From an uncultured Thermomicrobiales bacterium (GTDB lineage: Bacteria; Chloroflexota; Chloroflexia; Thermomicrobiales; UBA6265), in the NCBI GenBank assembly GCA_902806335.1, contig CADCWG010000146.1, positions 62,001-126,000 of the forward strand: DNA of 64,000 nt, in the 5' to 3' direction. Below the pieces are notes generated by a model. The model ran no database searches, had not been told where the DNA came from, and was given only the letters and a program-made list of their open reading frames with translations. Every line of letters starts with the position of its first letter. Within the stretch, counting starts at the first letter, position 1. Below, piece after piece: positions 25,565 to 33,736 of this stretch. Position numbers and translations under genes: made by a program.

Positions 25565-26854
25565 ATGCGCGATCTGTTCGACTCGTCGTTGAGTCGCCGC
25601 CGGCTGGTCCGGAACACGGGCCTTGGCGTCGCCGCGCTGGCCGCGGCGCAGGGACTCTCGCGCCCCTCCGTCGCAACCGCGCAGGAGAAGGTCACGCTGA
25701 CGTGGCTGACCGACCTGCCCGGCGCGGAGGACGTGGTCGCTCGCTTCAGCGAACAGAACCCCGACATCGAGATCAAGGTGGAAACCGTCACGTTCCGCGA
25801 GGTCTTCCAGCAGAATCAGGTCCGTCTCGGCTCCAAGTCCGAGAACCCGGACATCGTCAGCGTCGACGCCCCGGTCGTCGCCTCCTACGGCCTGCGTGGC
25901 TGGCTGCGCCCGCTCGACGACGCGTTCACCCCCGAGGAGACCGACATCTGGGTCGATGCTCAGAACGAGTCGGGTCGCTACCAGGGCTCCCTCCTCGCCG
26001 CTCCGATCTGGAACTCGTCCCAACTCCTGTTCTACAACCTCGACCTCTTCGAGGCGGCGGGAGTGACCCCGCCCGGTCCGCAAGATCGCTTGACCTGGGA
26101 CCAGATCGCCGAGGCGGCCCGGACGTTGACCAAGGATGGGATCTTCGGCTTCCAGTTCGAGCAGTTCAACCGCATCTATCAGTTGCAGCCACTGCCGCAG
26201 GGTAAGGGCGCGCAGTTGATCGGCGAGGACGGGCTCGAGGTCAAGGGCATCATCGACGGTCCGCAGTGGGTCGAGGCCTTCACCTGGTACTCCCAGATCC
26301 ACAACGAGTGGAAGGTCGCCCCGCAGGGCACCCTCGAGGTCGAGGACCTCTTCAACAACCAGCAGTTGGCGATGTGTATCCGCGGCCCCTGGGCGATCAA
26401 GTCCTTCAGCGAGGCCAACCTGCCGTTCCGCTGGCGTGCCGCCCCGCACCCGTTCTGGGGAGGCGAGATCGTCGTTCCGACCGACTCCTGGCACCTCGGG
26501 GTCAACGCCAGCAGCCGCTACCCCGCCGAGGCCACCCGGTTCATCAAGTGGTCATCCTCCCTGGAGGGCGGCCGGGCCTGGCGGGAGGCCAACGACATCT
26601 GGCCGCCGCAGCAGGTGATCCTCGACGAGATCTTCAACGACCCGGCCAACAACGACTGGCCCGGCCAGGCGAACGCCATCGCCGCCGCCGAGGCGCAGTA
26701 CGCCAAGCCGCGGCCACTGACCCCGGGCTACCTCGAGTACGAAGAGATCCTCTCCGATGCCTTCGAGGACATCCGCAACGGGGCCGACGTGCAAGAAGCA
26801 CTGTCCGGCGCCGCCGACCGCATCGACCGGGAGATGGACAAGTACCGCCAGTAG
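25565..26854 (+). CDS. Tat-exported CUT1 ABC transporter solute-binding protein
   Basis: A 429-residue binding protein of solute-binding family 1, of normal family length. The signal is twin-arginine: SLSRRRLVRNTGLGVAALAA at about residues 8-27, with likely cleavage near ATAQEK. The mature part begins VTLTWLTDLPGAEDVVARFS and has LLFYNLDLFEAAGV and LTWDQIAEAARTLTK, typical of the family. AGGAGGG precedes the ATG closely. The frame is open 40 codons further upstream, across the operators, so the shorter start is preferred. It is the first gene of a cluster with two permeases, a nucleoside hydrolase and a LacI regulator; a nucleoside or its sugar is a reasonable ligand, but this is inference. 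Confidence 0.9.
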   Translation: MRDLFDSSLSRRRLVRNTGLGVAALAAAQGLSRPSVATAQEKVTLTWLTDLPGAEDVVARFSEQNPDIEIKVETVTFREVFQQNQVRLGSKSENPDIVSVDAPVVASYGLRGWLRPLDDAFTPEETDIWVDAQNESGRYQGSLLAAPIWNSSQLLFYNLDLFEAAGVTPPGPQDRLTWDQIAEAARTLTKDGIFGFQFEQFNRIYQLQPLPQGKGAQLIGEDGLEVKGIIDGPQWVEAFTWYSQIHNEWKVAPQGTLEVEDLFNNQQLAMCIRGPWAIKSFSEANLPFRWRAAPHPFWGGEIVVPTDSWHLGVNASSRYPAEATRFIKWSSSLEGGRAWREANDIWPPQQVILDEIFNDPANNDWPGQANAIAAAEAQYAKPRPLTPGYLEYEEILSDAFEDIRNGADVQEALSGAADRIDREMDKYRQ

Positions 26855-26875
26855 ACGTTCCAAGCGGCGACAATC

Positions 26876-26902
26876 GGGGCCGGCTCCGCGCGGGCCGGCC
26901 CC
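26876..26902 (+). other. Stem-loop between binding-protein and permease genes
   Basis: A perfect 9-bp stem GGGGCCGGC/GCCGGCCCC with a 9-nt loop, 21 bp after the binding-protein stop. It occupies the same position as the stem-loop at 13809 in the first cluster. Confidence 0.65.
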
Positions 26903-26937
26903 ACGGATTCGGCTGCTCCACGGACGGGGGATGATCG

Positions 26938-27804
26938 GTGGCCCGGAGCGAGCGGTGGACTCCCTACCTCTTCCTGCTACCGGCACTGGTGCTGCTGGTG
27001 ATGTGGCGCTACGTCCCGATCGTGTCGGGACTCCGCGAGAGCTTCTACAGCAACGGCCTCAGCCTGACCGGCGCCAAGGAGTACGTCGGTCTCGAGAACT
27101 TTCGCCGCCTCGGCGACGACCCGGTGTTCTGGCAGTCGCTGCGCGTGACGTTGCTCTTCAACCTGATCGTCAACCCGCTGCAGGTGGCCCTGGCGCTCGC
27201 CCTCGCCGTCCTCGCCAATCAGCGCCTCCGTGGCATCAGCGTGTTCCGGACCGTGCTGCTGCTGCCGGTGGCGATCTCGATCAACATCACGTCGCTCGCC
27301 TGGGGCCTGGCCCTCGACACGAACTACGGGCTGGTCAACGGCCTGCTCGAGGCGGTCGGATTCGAGCGCCAGCCATTCCTGCGCAGCGTCGACCAGGCGC
27401 TGCCGACGTTGATCGGGATCGTCAGCTGGATCGGCGTGCCCTTCTGGACGCTCTTCCTGCTAGCCGGGCTCCAATCGATCCCGCACGAGGTGCTGGAGGC
27501 GGCGCGGCTCGACGGCGCGACCCGGGCCCAGGCGTTCTGGCAGGTGACGGTGCCGCTGATGCGGCGGACGATCGCCTTCGTGCTGGTCTCCGACACCGTG
27601 GTCAACTTCACCCTGTTCGCGCCGCCCTACCTTCTGACCCGCGGCGGCCCGCAGGAGTCGACCAACCTGATGATGTACGAGGCGTGGCAGCGCGGGTTCG
27701 TCTACGGTGACCTCGGCGCCTCGGCGGCGATGGTGCTGGTGATCCTCGCGCTGACCATGGTCGTGGTCGCGGTGCAGTTCGCGGTGCTGCGCCCCCAACA
27801 CTGA
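26938..27804 (+). CDS. CUT1 ABC transporter permease (MalF-like position)
   Basis: A 288-residue permease with six hydrophobic segments, the first at about residues 10-27. The EAA loop HEVLEAARLDGATRAQAFW is at about residues 183-201. The sequence between helices 1 and 2 (YVGLENFRRLGDD) is typical of the first CUT1 permease. The start is GTG; an ATG 7 bp upstream is in another frame. It lies 83 bp after the binding-protein gene and 34 bp before the second permease. No ATP-binding subunit is encoded in the cluster. Confidence 0.9.
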   Translation: MARSERWTPYLFLLPALVLLVMWRYVPIVSGLRESFYSNGLSLTGAKEYVGLENFRRLGDDPVFWQSLRVTLLFNLIVNPLQVALALALAVLANQRLRGISVFRTVLLLPVAISINITSLAWGLALDTNYGLVNGLLEAVGFERQPFLRSVDQALPTLIGIVSWIGVPFWTLFLLAGLQSIPHEVLEAARLDGATRAQAFWQVTVPLMRRTIAFVLVSDTVVNFTLFAPPYLLTRGGPQESTNLMMYEAWQRGFVYGDLGASAAMVLVILALTMVVVAVQFAVLRPQH

Positions 27805-27838
27805 GGTCGGGGGCGGCGACCCCGCGGAGGGAATCGAG

Positions 27839-28774
27839 ATGCGCGCGAGGATCGAACCCGCCAGCGGCGTCCCGGCGGCTCCCGGCACGGCGCGGCAAGC
27901 CAGGACGAGCGGGTGGCGGGGTCCGTCGGGACGGTTCCCACGCCCGTCCGTGGGCGCCGCACTTCAGTACGGTCTGCTCGTCCTGCTCCTGATCGTGGTC
28001 GTGTTGCCGCTCTGGTGGATCGTCGTCTCCTCGTTCACCACCCGCGAGACGGTCTGGAAGAACGTGCTGCCTTTCTCGTGGCGAGCGCTCTTGCCCGAGC
28101 AGTTCACGCTCGCCGGCTACCGGGCGATCTTCGAGAACGAGTTTGGGCGGGCCATCCTGAACACCCTCTTCGTCGGGGTCACCACCGTCGTGCTGACGAT
28201 CACGATCTGCGCCACGGCCGGCTTCACGTTCGCGCGCTTCACGTTCCGCGGCAAGGGAGTGCTCTGGGCGTTGATCCTGGTCAGCCTGATGGTACCGGGG
28301 GAGGCGACGGTCATCCCGGCGTACACCCTGGTCAACAGCCTCGGCTGGCTCAACTCCTGGCAGGCCTTGATCGTGCCAGCCCTCGCCAACGGCACCGTCA
28401 TCTTCCTCTTCCGCCAGTTCTTCGCCGAGATCCCGCAGGACCTCCTCGACGCCGCGCGCGTCGACGGCGCCTCGTGGACCCGGGTTCTGGGCACCATCGT
28501 GCTGCCCGTCTCGAAGCCGGTCGTCGTCACGTCCGCGATCCTGGTCTTCCTCGCGCAGTGGAACTCGTTCTTCTGGCCGATGCTGGTGTCGCCGGCGGAA
28601 GAGTTTCGCCAGGTTCAGGTCGCGGTCTCGATCCTCGGCGTCGAGCAGAACCTGCGCTTCTGGGACCAGCTCTTCGCCGGCGCGACCATCGCCGCGCTGG
28701 TGCCGCTGGTGCTGGTCCTCCCGCTCCAGCGCTACTACGTCAGCAGCATCATGGGCTCGGGCATCAAGGGGTAG
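27839..28774 (+). CDS. CUT1 ABC transporter permease (MalG-like position)
   Basis: A 311-residue permease. A basic, low-complexity N-terminus of about 40 residues precedes six hydrophobic segments (first at about 41-61, LLVLLLIVVVLPLWWIVVSS). The EAA loop QDLLDAARVDGASWTRVLG is at about residues 200-218. It ends with the usual SGIKG of MalG-type proteins. ATG follows a GGAGGG 10 nt upstream. It should pair with the preceding permease to form the channel. The following nucleoside hydrolase gene begins about 235 bp later. Confidence 0.9.
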   Translation: MRARIEPASGVPAAPGTARQARTSGWRGPSGRFPRPSVGAALQYGLLVLLLIVVVLPLWWIVVSSFTTRETVWKNVLPFSWRALLPEQFTLAGYRAIFENEFGRAILNTLFVGVTTVVLTITICATAGFTFARFTFRGKGVLWALILVSLMVPGEATVIPAYTLVNSLGWLNSWQALIVPALANGTVIFLFRQFFAEIPQDLLDAARVDGASWTRVLGTIVLPVSKPVVVTSAILVFLAQWNSFFWPMLVSPAEEFRQVQVAVSILGVEQNLRFWDQLFAGATIAALVPLVLVLPLQRYYVSSIMGSGIKG

Positions 28775-29009
28775 CGTCGCCGCCCGCACGGCAGCGACCC
28801 GACCTGGACCAACTGCCACGGGGGAGGGCGACGACCGTCCGAAGCCGCCGGAACCGGCGCTGCTCGTCGCCGCACATCCTGGTAGGGCCGGCCCGTCGCA
28901 ACGCCTGGCACACCCCTCGTCCGGATCGGAGCCGCCAGATCATCGGCCCAGCGACCCGACACAGGGCACCGTTATGCCTCCGCATCGGAGGCACGAAAGG
29001 AATGCGACC

Positions 29010-30002
29010 GTGGCGATCCGGACGATTCTCGATACGGACATCGGGACCGACGTGGACGACTGCCTGGCACTGGCCGTCGTGCTGGCGTCACCAGAAGTGC
29101 AGCTGGAAGGTGTCACCTGTGTCTACGGTGACGTCCGACTCCGCGCCCGGATGGTGCGCAAACTCCTGCGGCTGGCCGAGCGGGATGATGTTCCGGTGAT
29201 GATCGGCGCCGAACCGCCGCTGCTCGGCCTGCGCCCGGTCTACTGGCCGGGTCATGAGGGGGTGGGGCTGCTGGAGCCCGAGGACGAGGCCATCGAGCCG
29301 GACCCGGAGCACGCCGTCGACTACCTCGTCCGCACCGTGATGGAGAACCCGGGCGAGATCCACCTGCTCGCGGTCGGCCCACTGACCAACGTCGCGCTCG
29401 CCCTGCGCCGCGAGCCGCGCCTCGCGGCGCAACTGCGGCACCTGACCATCATGGGCGGCGTCGCTCGCTCCGTGGACCGGCTCCACCTCCCCATCGGTGA
29501 GCACAACATCGTCTGCGACCCGGAGGCAGCCCACGTCGTGCTCTCCTCCGGTGCCCCGATCACCCTGATCCCGCTCGACGTGACCACCCAGGTCGAGATC
29601 CGCCGCGGCGACACCGACCGGATCCGGGCGGCGGGGACACCGTTCCATGACGCGGTCGCGCGGCAGGTCGAGCTCTACCCGCGCTTCGCGGAGACGGGGG
29701 CGACCTTCCTTCACGACCCGCTCGCGGCGGCGGCGATGGTCCGTCCGTTGCTCGTCGACACCGCGGCGCTGCACGTCGGCGTCGAGACCCAGGGACGGCT
29801 CACCACCGGCGCGACGCCCATGAAGCTGCCGACCGAGGAAGCGCCGGCTACAGCCCAGGTGGCGGTGGGTCTTGATCCGGGCGAGGCTGAGGCGTTCATT
29901 ATGGAGCGGCTCGCGGGCCCGGTCGCCGTGCGCGGCGCGACCGGACGGACAGCGGCCACTGTCGGCGGCCGACCCGGCCCCAACCCGGCCGGCGGGGGCT
30001 AG
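29010..30002 (+). CDS. Nucleoside hydrolase (IUNH family)
   Basis: A 330-residue enzyme of the inosine-uridine preferring nucleoside hydrolase family, which splits ribonucleosides into ribose and base with a Ca2+-bound water. The N-terminal calcium signature DTDIGTDVDD is at residues 8-17. Further family marks are LLAVGPLTNVALALRREP (about 115-132), TIMGGVARSV, and a C-terminal catalytic-loop Asp in FLHDPLAAAA. The GTG at 29010 is preferred, with AAAGGA nearby; a longer in-frame ATG at 28974 lacks homology. Placement in a CUT1 cluster suggests it cleaves an imported nucleoside. Confidence 0.9.
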   Translation: MAIRTILDTDIGTDVDDCLALAVVLASPEVQLEGVTCVYGDVRLRARMVRKLLRLAERDDVPVMIGAEPPLLGLRPVYWPGHEGVGLLEPEDEAIEPDPEHAVDYLVRTVMENPGEIHLLAVGPLTNVALALRREPRLAAQLRHLTIMGGVARSVDRLHLPIGEHNIVCDPEAAHVVLSSGAPITLIPLDVTTQVEIRRGDTDRIRAAGTPFHDAVARQVELYPRFAETGATFLHDPLAAAAMVRPLLVDTAALHVGVETQGRLTTGATPMKLPTEEAPATAQVAVGLDPGEAEAFIMERLAGPVAVRGATGRTAATVGGRPGPNPAGGG

Positions 30003-30037
30003 GTCAAAGGTCGCGTTGGGATCGAGAGGGGACGGGA

Positions 30038-31057
30038 TTGCCGACGCCGACCATCAAGGACGTGGCACGGGCGAGCGGCGTCTCCTACAAGACCGTCTCC
30101 CGGGTGGTCAACGGCGAGGAAGACGTCAGCGTCGCGACCCGCCAGCGGATCCAGGAGGTGATCGCGACGCTCGGCTACCGGCCGCACCACGGTGCCCGCA
30201 GCATGCGCCGCGGCCGGACCGAGACGCTCCGCCTGATGATGCACGGTCGGAACGGACGCTTCCTGGCCAACCCGTTCCAGGACGACGTGGTGTCTGGCGT
30301 GGTCGATACCGCGGCTCGGCACGGCTACGCCGTCCTGCTCGAGCTGATCGAGGAAGCCGGCGACGCCACCCGGCACAGTCTCCACGACCGGCGGGTGGAC
30401 GGGACGATCCTGCTCGACAGCCACCTCCCTCGCCCACGCCTGGTTCCCCATCTACTCCAGGCCGGAGCGCCGTGCGTGGTGGTGGCGAACCGGGAGGTCG
30501 ACCCGGCGCTGGGCTGGGTCGACGCCGACTTCGAGGACGGAGCCGACCGTCTCGTACGCCATCTGATCGACCTTGGTCACCGACGGATCGCTCTCCTCTC
30601 AGACGACACCACGCTCCGATCAACCCAGGGCCGCCTGGTCGGATACGAGCGCGCGCTTCTGGAGGCCGGGATCCAGCCGGACCCAGACCTGTTCCTGATG
30701 GCCGGGCAGTTGCGCGAGCACGGCGACGCGGCGACGGAGGAACTGCTCCGCCGCCGATCGGACGTGACCGCGATCTTCGCCATCAACGATCTGACCGCGT
30801 TTGGCGCGATCGACTGCCTGCGCCGGCACGGGTGCCGCGTCCCCGAGGATGTCTCGGTCACCGGCTACGACGACATCTACCCGGCACGCTACGCCTCCCC
30901 GCCCCTAACCACCGTCCGCCTTCCCTGGTACGAGATGAGCGCGGCGGCCGTCGAACTGGTCATCGGCGCCGTCGAGGGCAAGCAATCCTTCCCGAACGGG
31001 CGCGAGTTCCCCGTCGAGTTCGTCCTCCGCGGCTCGACGGCACCGGCCCGGCGGTAG
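30038..31057 (+). CDS. LacI-family transcriptional regulator
   Basis: A 339-residue repressor-type protein. The N-terminal HTH and hinge read TIKDVARASGVSYKTVSRVV (residues 5-24) and TRQRIQEVIATLGYRPH (about 34-50). The rest is a periplasmic-binding-like sensor domain (DGTILLDSHLPRPR, then DVTAIFAINDLTAFGAIDCL and VSVTGYDDIYPARYASPPLT). The start is TTG with AGAGGGGA upstream. It closes the second CUT1 cluster. Twin LacI-type palindromes at 25438-25462 are its likely target, giving local feedback on transporter and nucleoside hydrolase expression; binding is inferred from family and context. Confidence 0.92.
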   Translation: MPTPTIKDVARASGVSYKTVSRVVNGEEDVSVATRQRIQEVIATLGYRPHHGARSMRRGRTETLRLMMHGRNGRFLANPFQDDVVSGVVDTAARHGYAVLLELIEEAGDATRHSLHDRRVDGTILLDSHLPRPRLVPHLLQAGAPCVVVANREVDPALGWVDADFEDGADRLVRHLIDLGHRRIALLSDDTTLRSTQGRLVGYERALLEAGIQPDPDLFLMAGQLREHGDAATEELLRRRSDVTAIFAINDLTAFGAIDCLRRHGCRVPEDVSVTGYDDIYPARYASPPLTTVRLPWYEMSAAAVELVIGAVEGKQSFPNGREFPVEFVLRGSTAPARR

Positions 31058-31233
31058 GCGGTAGGCCGCGGGACGACAGTCGCCAATCGCGCCATCCGCA
31101 GCGGGGCCGGCCAGAAGCGCCGCGGCGTTGGCTCGTCGTGGCTGGGGGCTGCCGTCACGAACCCGGGGAGCCGGCTGGGTCACTGGTGCCGGTCGTTCGT
31201 GGGCGAACATGGTCGTCAACGGAGCAGCATCCG

Positions 31234-32217
31234 GTGAGTACCGACCAACCGTTGCCACAGGCCGAGCCGACGTCGGACAGACCATCCGCTGTGGATGCCG
31301 CGGGCGTCACGACGTTTCTTGCCGGGCGCTTTGGCCCCGACGTCCACGGGATCGCGAGCATCGGCTATGGCGAGTGGTCCAGGGCCTTCGCTTTTCGGCA
31401 CGCCGGTGCCGCCTACGTCGTCCGGTTCGGCGCCCATCCGGACGACTTCGCGAAGGACCGCCTGGCGGCGCGGTTCGCGTCGCCCGACCTCCCGATCCCG
31501 GCGGTCACCGAGGTCGGCGACGCGTTCGGCGGCTACTACGCCATCGCCGAGCGGGCCTTCGGCGACTACCTCGACGCGCTGGACGAGGAGCCGATGCGCG
31601 CCACGTTGCCGTCCCTCTTCGCCGCGCTCGACGCCGCCCGGCGGGTCGACCTCTCGGCGACGAGCGGCTACGGCGGCTGGGACGAGACCGGTACCGGCGC
31701 GCACCCGAATTGGCGGGCGGCGCTCCTCGACGTCGCCAACGACCGGCCGACCGCCCGGGTCCACGGGTGGCGTGCACGCTTGGCCGCCTGCCCGACCGGA
31801 TGCGGGGCGTTCGACGAGGCCTATGGTGTCCTCCAGGATCTGGTCGCGTTCTGCCCCAACGAGCGCCACCTCATCCACAGCGACCTGCTGCACTACAACG
31901 TCCTGGTCGCGGACGGTCGGATCACGGCGGTGCTCGACTGGGGCTGCTCGCTCTACGGCGACTTCCTCTACGACCTGGCCTGGCTCATCTACTGGGCTCC
32001 GTGGTACCCGGCGTGGGCAGGCATCGACTTCCGTGCGGCGACCAAGCGTCACCTCGCCGAGATCGGCCTCGACGTCCCCCATCTTGACGAGCGGCTCCGC
32101 TGCTACCAGATCCACATGGGCCTCGACTCCCAGGCCTACAACGCGTTCCGCGGCAACTGGGCCGGAGTCGAGGCAACGGCGCGGCGGACCCTCGCGGTGG
32201 CACAGCGGAGCGGGTGA
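31234..32217 (+). CDS. Aminoglycoside phosphotransferase family protein, hygromycin-B-kinase-like
   Basis: A 327-residue APH-fold kinase. The catalytic loop HSDLLHYNVL lies at about residues 215-224 and the metal-binding DWG at about 235. The order of motifs GYGEWSRAFAF, DLPIPAVTEVG, RHLIHSDLL and GRITAVLDWG closely follows hygromycin B phosphotransferase, APH(4), as I remember it, and length is similar. Homologues of this type occur in many environmental bacteria and their natural substrates are mostly untested, so resistance should not be assumed. GTG is supported by GGAG 9 nt upstream. It is on the same strand as the LacI gene, about 175 bp downstream. Confidence 0.82.
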   Translation: MSTDQPLPQAEPTSDRPSAVDAAGVTTFLAGRFGPDVHGIASIGYGEWSRAFAFRHAGAAYVVRFGAHPDDFAKDRLAARFASPDLPIPAVTEVGDAFGGYYAIAERAFGDYLDALDEEPMRATLPSLFAALDAARRVDLSATSGYGGWDETGTGAHPNWRAALLDVANDRPTARVHGWRARLAACPTGCGAFDEAYGVLQDLVAFCPNERHLIHSDLLHYNVLVADGRITAVLDWGCSLYGDFLYDLAWLIYWAPWYPAWAGIDFRAATKRHLAEIGLDVPHLDERLRCYQIHMGLDSQAYNAFRGNWAGVEATARRTLAVAQRSG

Positions 32218-32393
32218 TCGGCGCCATTGGCTCGAGCCCGCGCCGACCCCGACCCTCGAGTGCAGCCAGACGGCAGGTGCCCGCGTGCCCGTGTCCCTCG
32301 CCGGGTCAGTGGGACCTCCCCACGACCTATACTCGCGGCGACGGTCCGGTGCGGGTCAGGCCGTGCAGACGGGCAGCGGGGGCGAAAAGACCG

Positions 32394-33080
32394 ATGGAGA
32401 CCGTCGAGCGGCGTCCCCTGGCTCAGCAGGTCGTGGAGCGCCTGCGGGCCCTCCTCGGCGGGGACGAGTTTCCGGTGGGCACCCGGCTGCCGACCGAGCC
32501 GGAGCTGATGGCCCGGTTTGGCGTCGGGCGGTCGACCGTCCGCGAGGCGGTCCGGGTGCTCGCCCACCTCGGCATGGTCGAGGTTCGCCAGGGCGACGGA
32601 ACCTACGTCCGGGCCCCCGCCCGGGAAGGCGACGCGGAGTCCCTCGCGGCGCGGCTGCGCCGGGCGCGGCTCGCCGAGGTCTTGCAGGTCCGCGAGATCC
32701 TCGAACCCGCGATCGCGGGGCTGGCCGCGGCGAACCGCGACGAGGGTGATCTGACCCGCCTGCGCTCCCTGCTCGACCAGGAAGACGCCGCCCGGGCGGA
32801 AGGGAACGTCGCGGGCCGCCTGGCCGCCGGTCTCGCTTTTCACCACGCCCTGGCGGACGCGTCCCACAACGGCGTCCTGGCCGACCTCTACCGCACCTTC
32901 GCGGCGGTGCTCCCCGAGCTAGCGGACACCCCCGAGATGCGGGCCGTCCTTGCCCACCGCTGCGACGAAGGGTCCCACCGCGCGATCCTCGCCGGTGTCG
33001 AAGCGGGCGACGTCGGGCACGTCCGGGGAATGGCCGGAGACGTCGTGGCGGCGATGCGACACGCCGTAGGCGCCGAGTAG
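32394..33080 (+). CDS. FadR/GntR-family transcriptional regulator
   Basis: A 228-residue regulator. The winged helix (about residues 6-74) reads PLAQQVVERLRALLGGDEFP, LPTEPELMARFGVGRSTVRE and VRQGDGTYVRAP. The C-terminal FCD domain (about 85-220) carries the helices VREILEPAIAGLAA and the metal-binding-type residues in FHHALADASHN and EGSHRAILAGVEAGD. FadR-subfamily proteins bind carboxylates or acyl compounds. A GntR-type half-site pair TGTCAGACA lies 32 bp after its stop, next to a strong promoter, suggesting that it controls transcription to its right. Confidence 0.9.
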   Translation: METVERRPLAQQVVERLRALLGGDEFPVGTRLPTEPELMARFGVGRSTVREAVRVLAHLGMVEVRQGDGTYVRAPAREGDAESLAARLRRARLAEVLQVREILEPAIAGLAAANRDEGDLTRLRSLLDQEDAARAEGNVAGRLAAGLAFHHALADASHNGVLADLYRTFAAVLPELADTPEMRAVLAHRCDEGSHRAILAGVEAGDVGHVRGMAGDVVAAMRHAVGAE

Positions 33081-33111
33081 GGCGCGGCCTCCGCCACCGT
33101 GCCCAGGACCA

Positions 33112-33120
33112 TGTCAGACA
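33112..33120. promoter_or_regulatory. GntR/FadR-type operator candidate TGTCAGACA
   Basis: A 9-bp palindrome fitting the GntR consensus GTM-N-KAC. It sits 4 bp upstream of the -35 hexamer of the promoter at 33125 and just after the FadR-type gene. Confidence 0.4.
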
Positions 33121-33124
33121 ACCG

Positions 33125-33153
33125 TTGCGAAACATCTGATGATCTGATATATT
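33125..33153 (+). promoter_or_regulatory. Strong orphan promoter with A/T-rich -10
   Basis: TTGCGA (33125-33130), 17-bp spacer, TATATT (33148-33153). The stretch from 33131 to 33160 is the most A/T-rich I noticed in the window. The spacer carries a direct repeat ATCTGAT (33134-33140 and 33142-33148). The next gene begins about 580 bp downstream. Confidence 0.6.
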
Positions 33154-33736
33154 ATTTTAGCGACGGTCGAAGCTGGCGAGAGAGAGGCGCTTGGGCGACA
33201 GGCCGGTCCGCTCGGACGGGCCGGCTCCGGCACTCGCTCCCGCCTCGTCTTGACGCGTGTCCGGTGATAGGCCCAGTCACCCGGATCTGGGGGACGGCAG
33301 TCGCCGGAAGGCGATGGCCTCGTGGTCCGTCGGGCCCCGCCCGCGGGGCGACGTATCCCGTTCAGGGCGACGCCTGGGCCGCCCTGCTGTCCGTGAAGAC
33401 ACGCCTGCCGTGCCCCTGCCGGCGAAGTCCGATCGACGGGCCCCGAGAGCGGGTCGGCGCCGACCAGCCACCGGGCGGGGGCCGAAGATCGACGGAATGC
33501 CGTTGGTTCCGGGTCGCTTCGCTGCTAGCTGCGGGCGTCCCTGGTCCCGGCCTGGTGTGGCGGGCGACGTCTCGGTGGGCGCCGAAGGGTCAGGGGCGTC
33601 ATCGCTCCAAGCACCTGGCGTCCCACCATCGGCGTCGCGTCACGGCTGGTCACGTTTATCGTCGCGAACGGAGCGTCCCGTGCCAGGCGGGCGAAACCTC
33701 GGCGCCTCCGCGTCGACGAGCTGAGGAGCATCGATC

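Larger units (their letters stand above)
33081..33736. other. Intergenic region with promoter but no recognisable gene
   Basis: After the promoter at 33125, nearly 580 bases show no convincing reading frame; those present are Arg/Pro-rich shadows. A G/C-rich potential hairpin lies near 33200-33226. A non-coding RNA or long leader is possible but I cannot identify one. Confidence 0.45.

Noticed and set aside
29872-32217. A 781-codon frame that would fuse a long N-terminus to the phosphotransferase
   Set aside because: The upstream 450 codons overlap the LacI gene in another frame and are Arg/Pro-rich; the phosphotransferase has its own Shine-Dalgarno and GTG at 31234.
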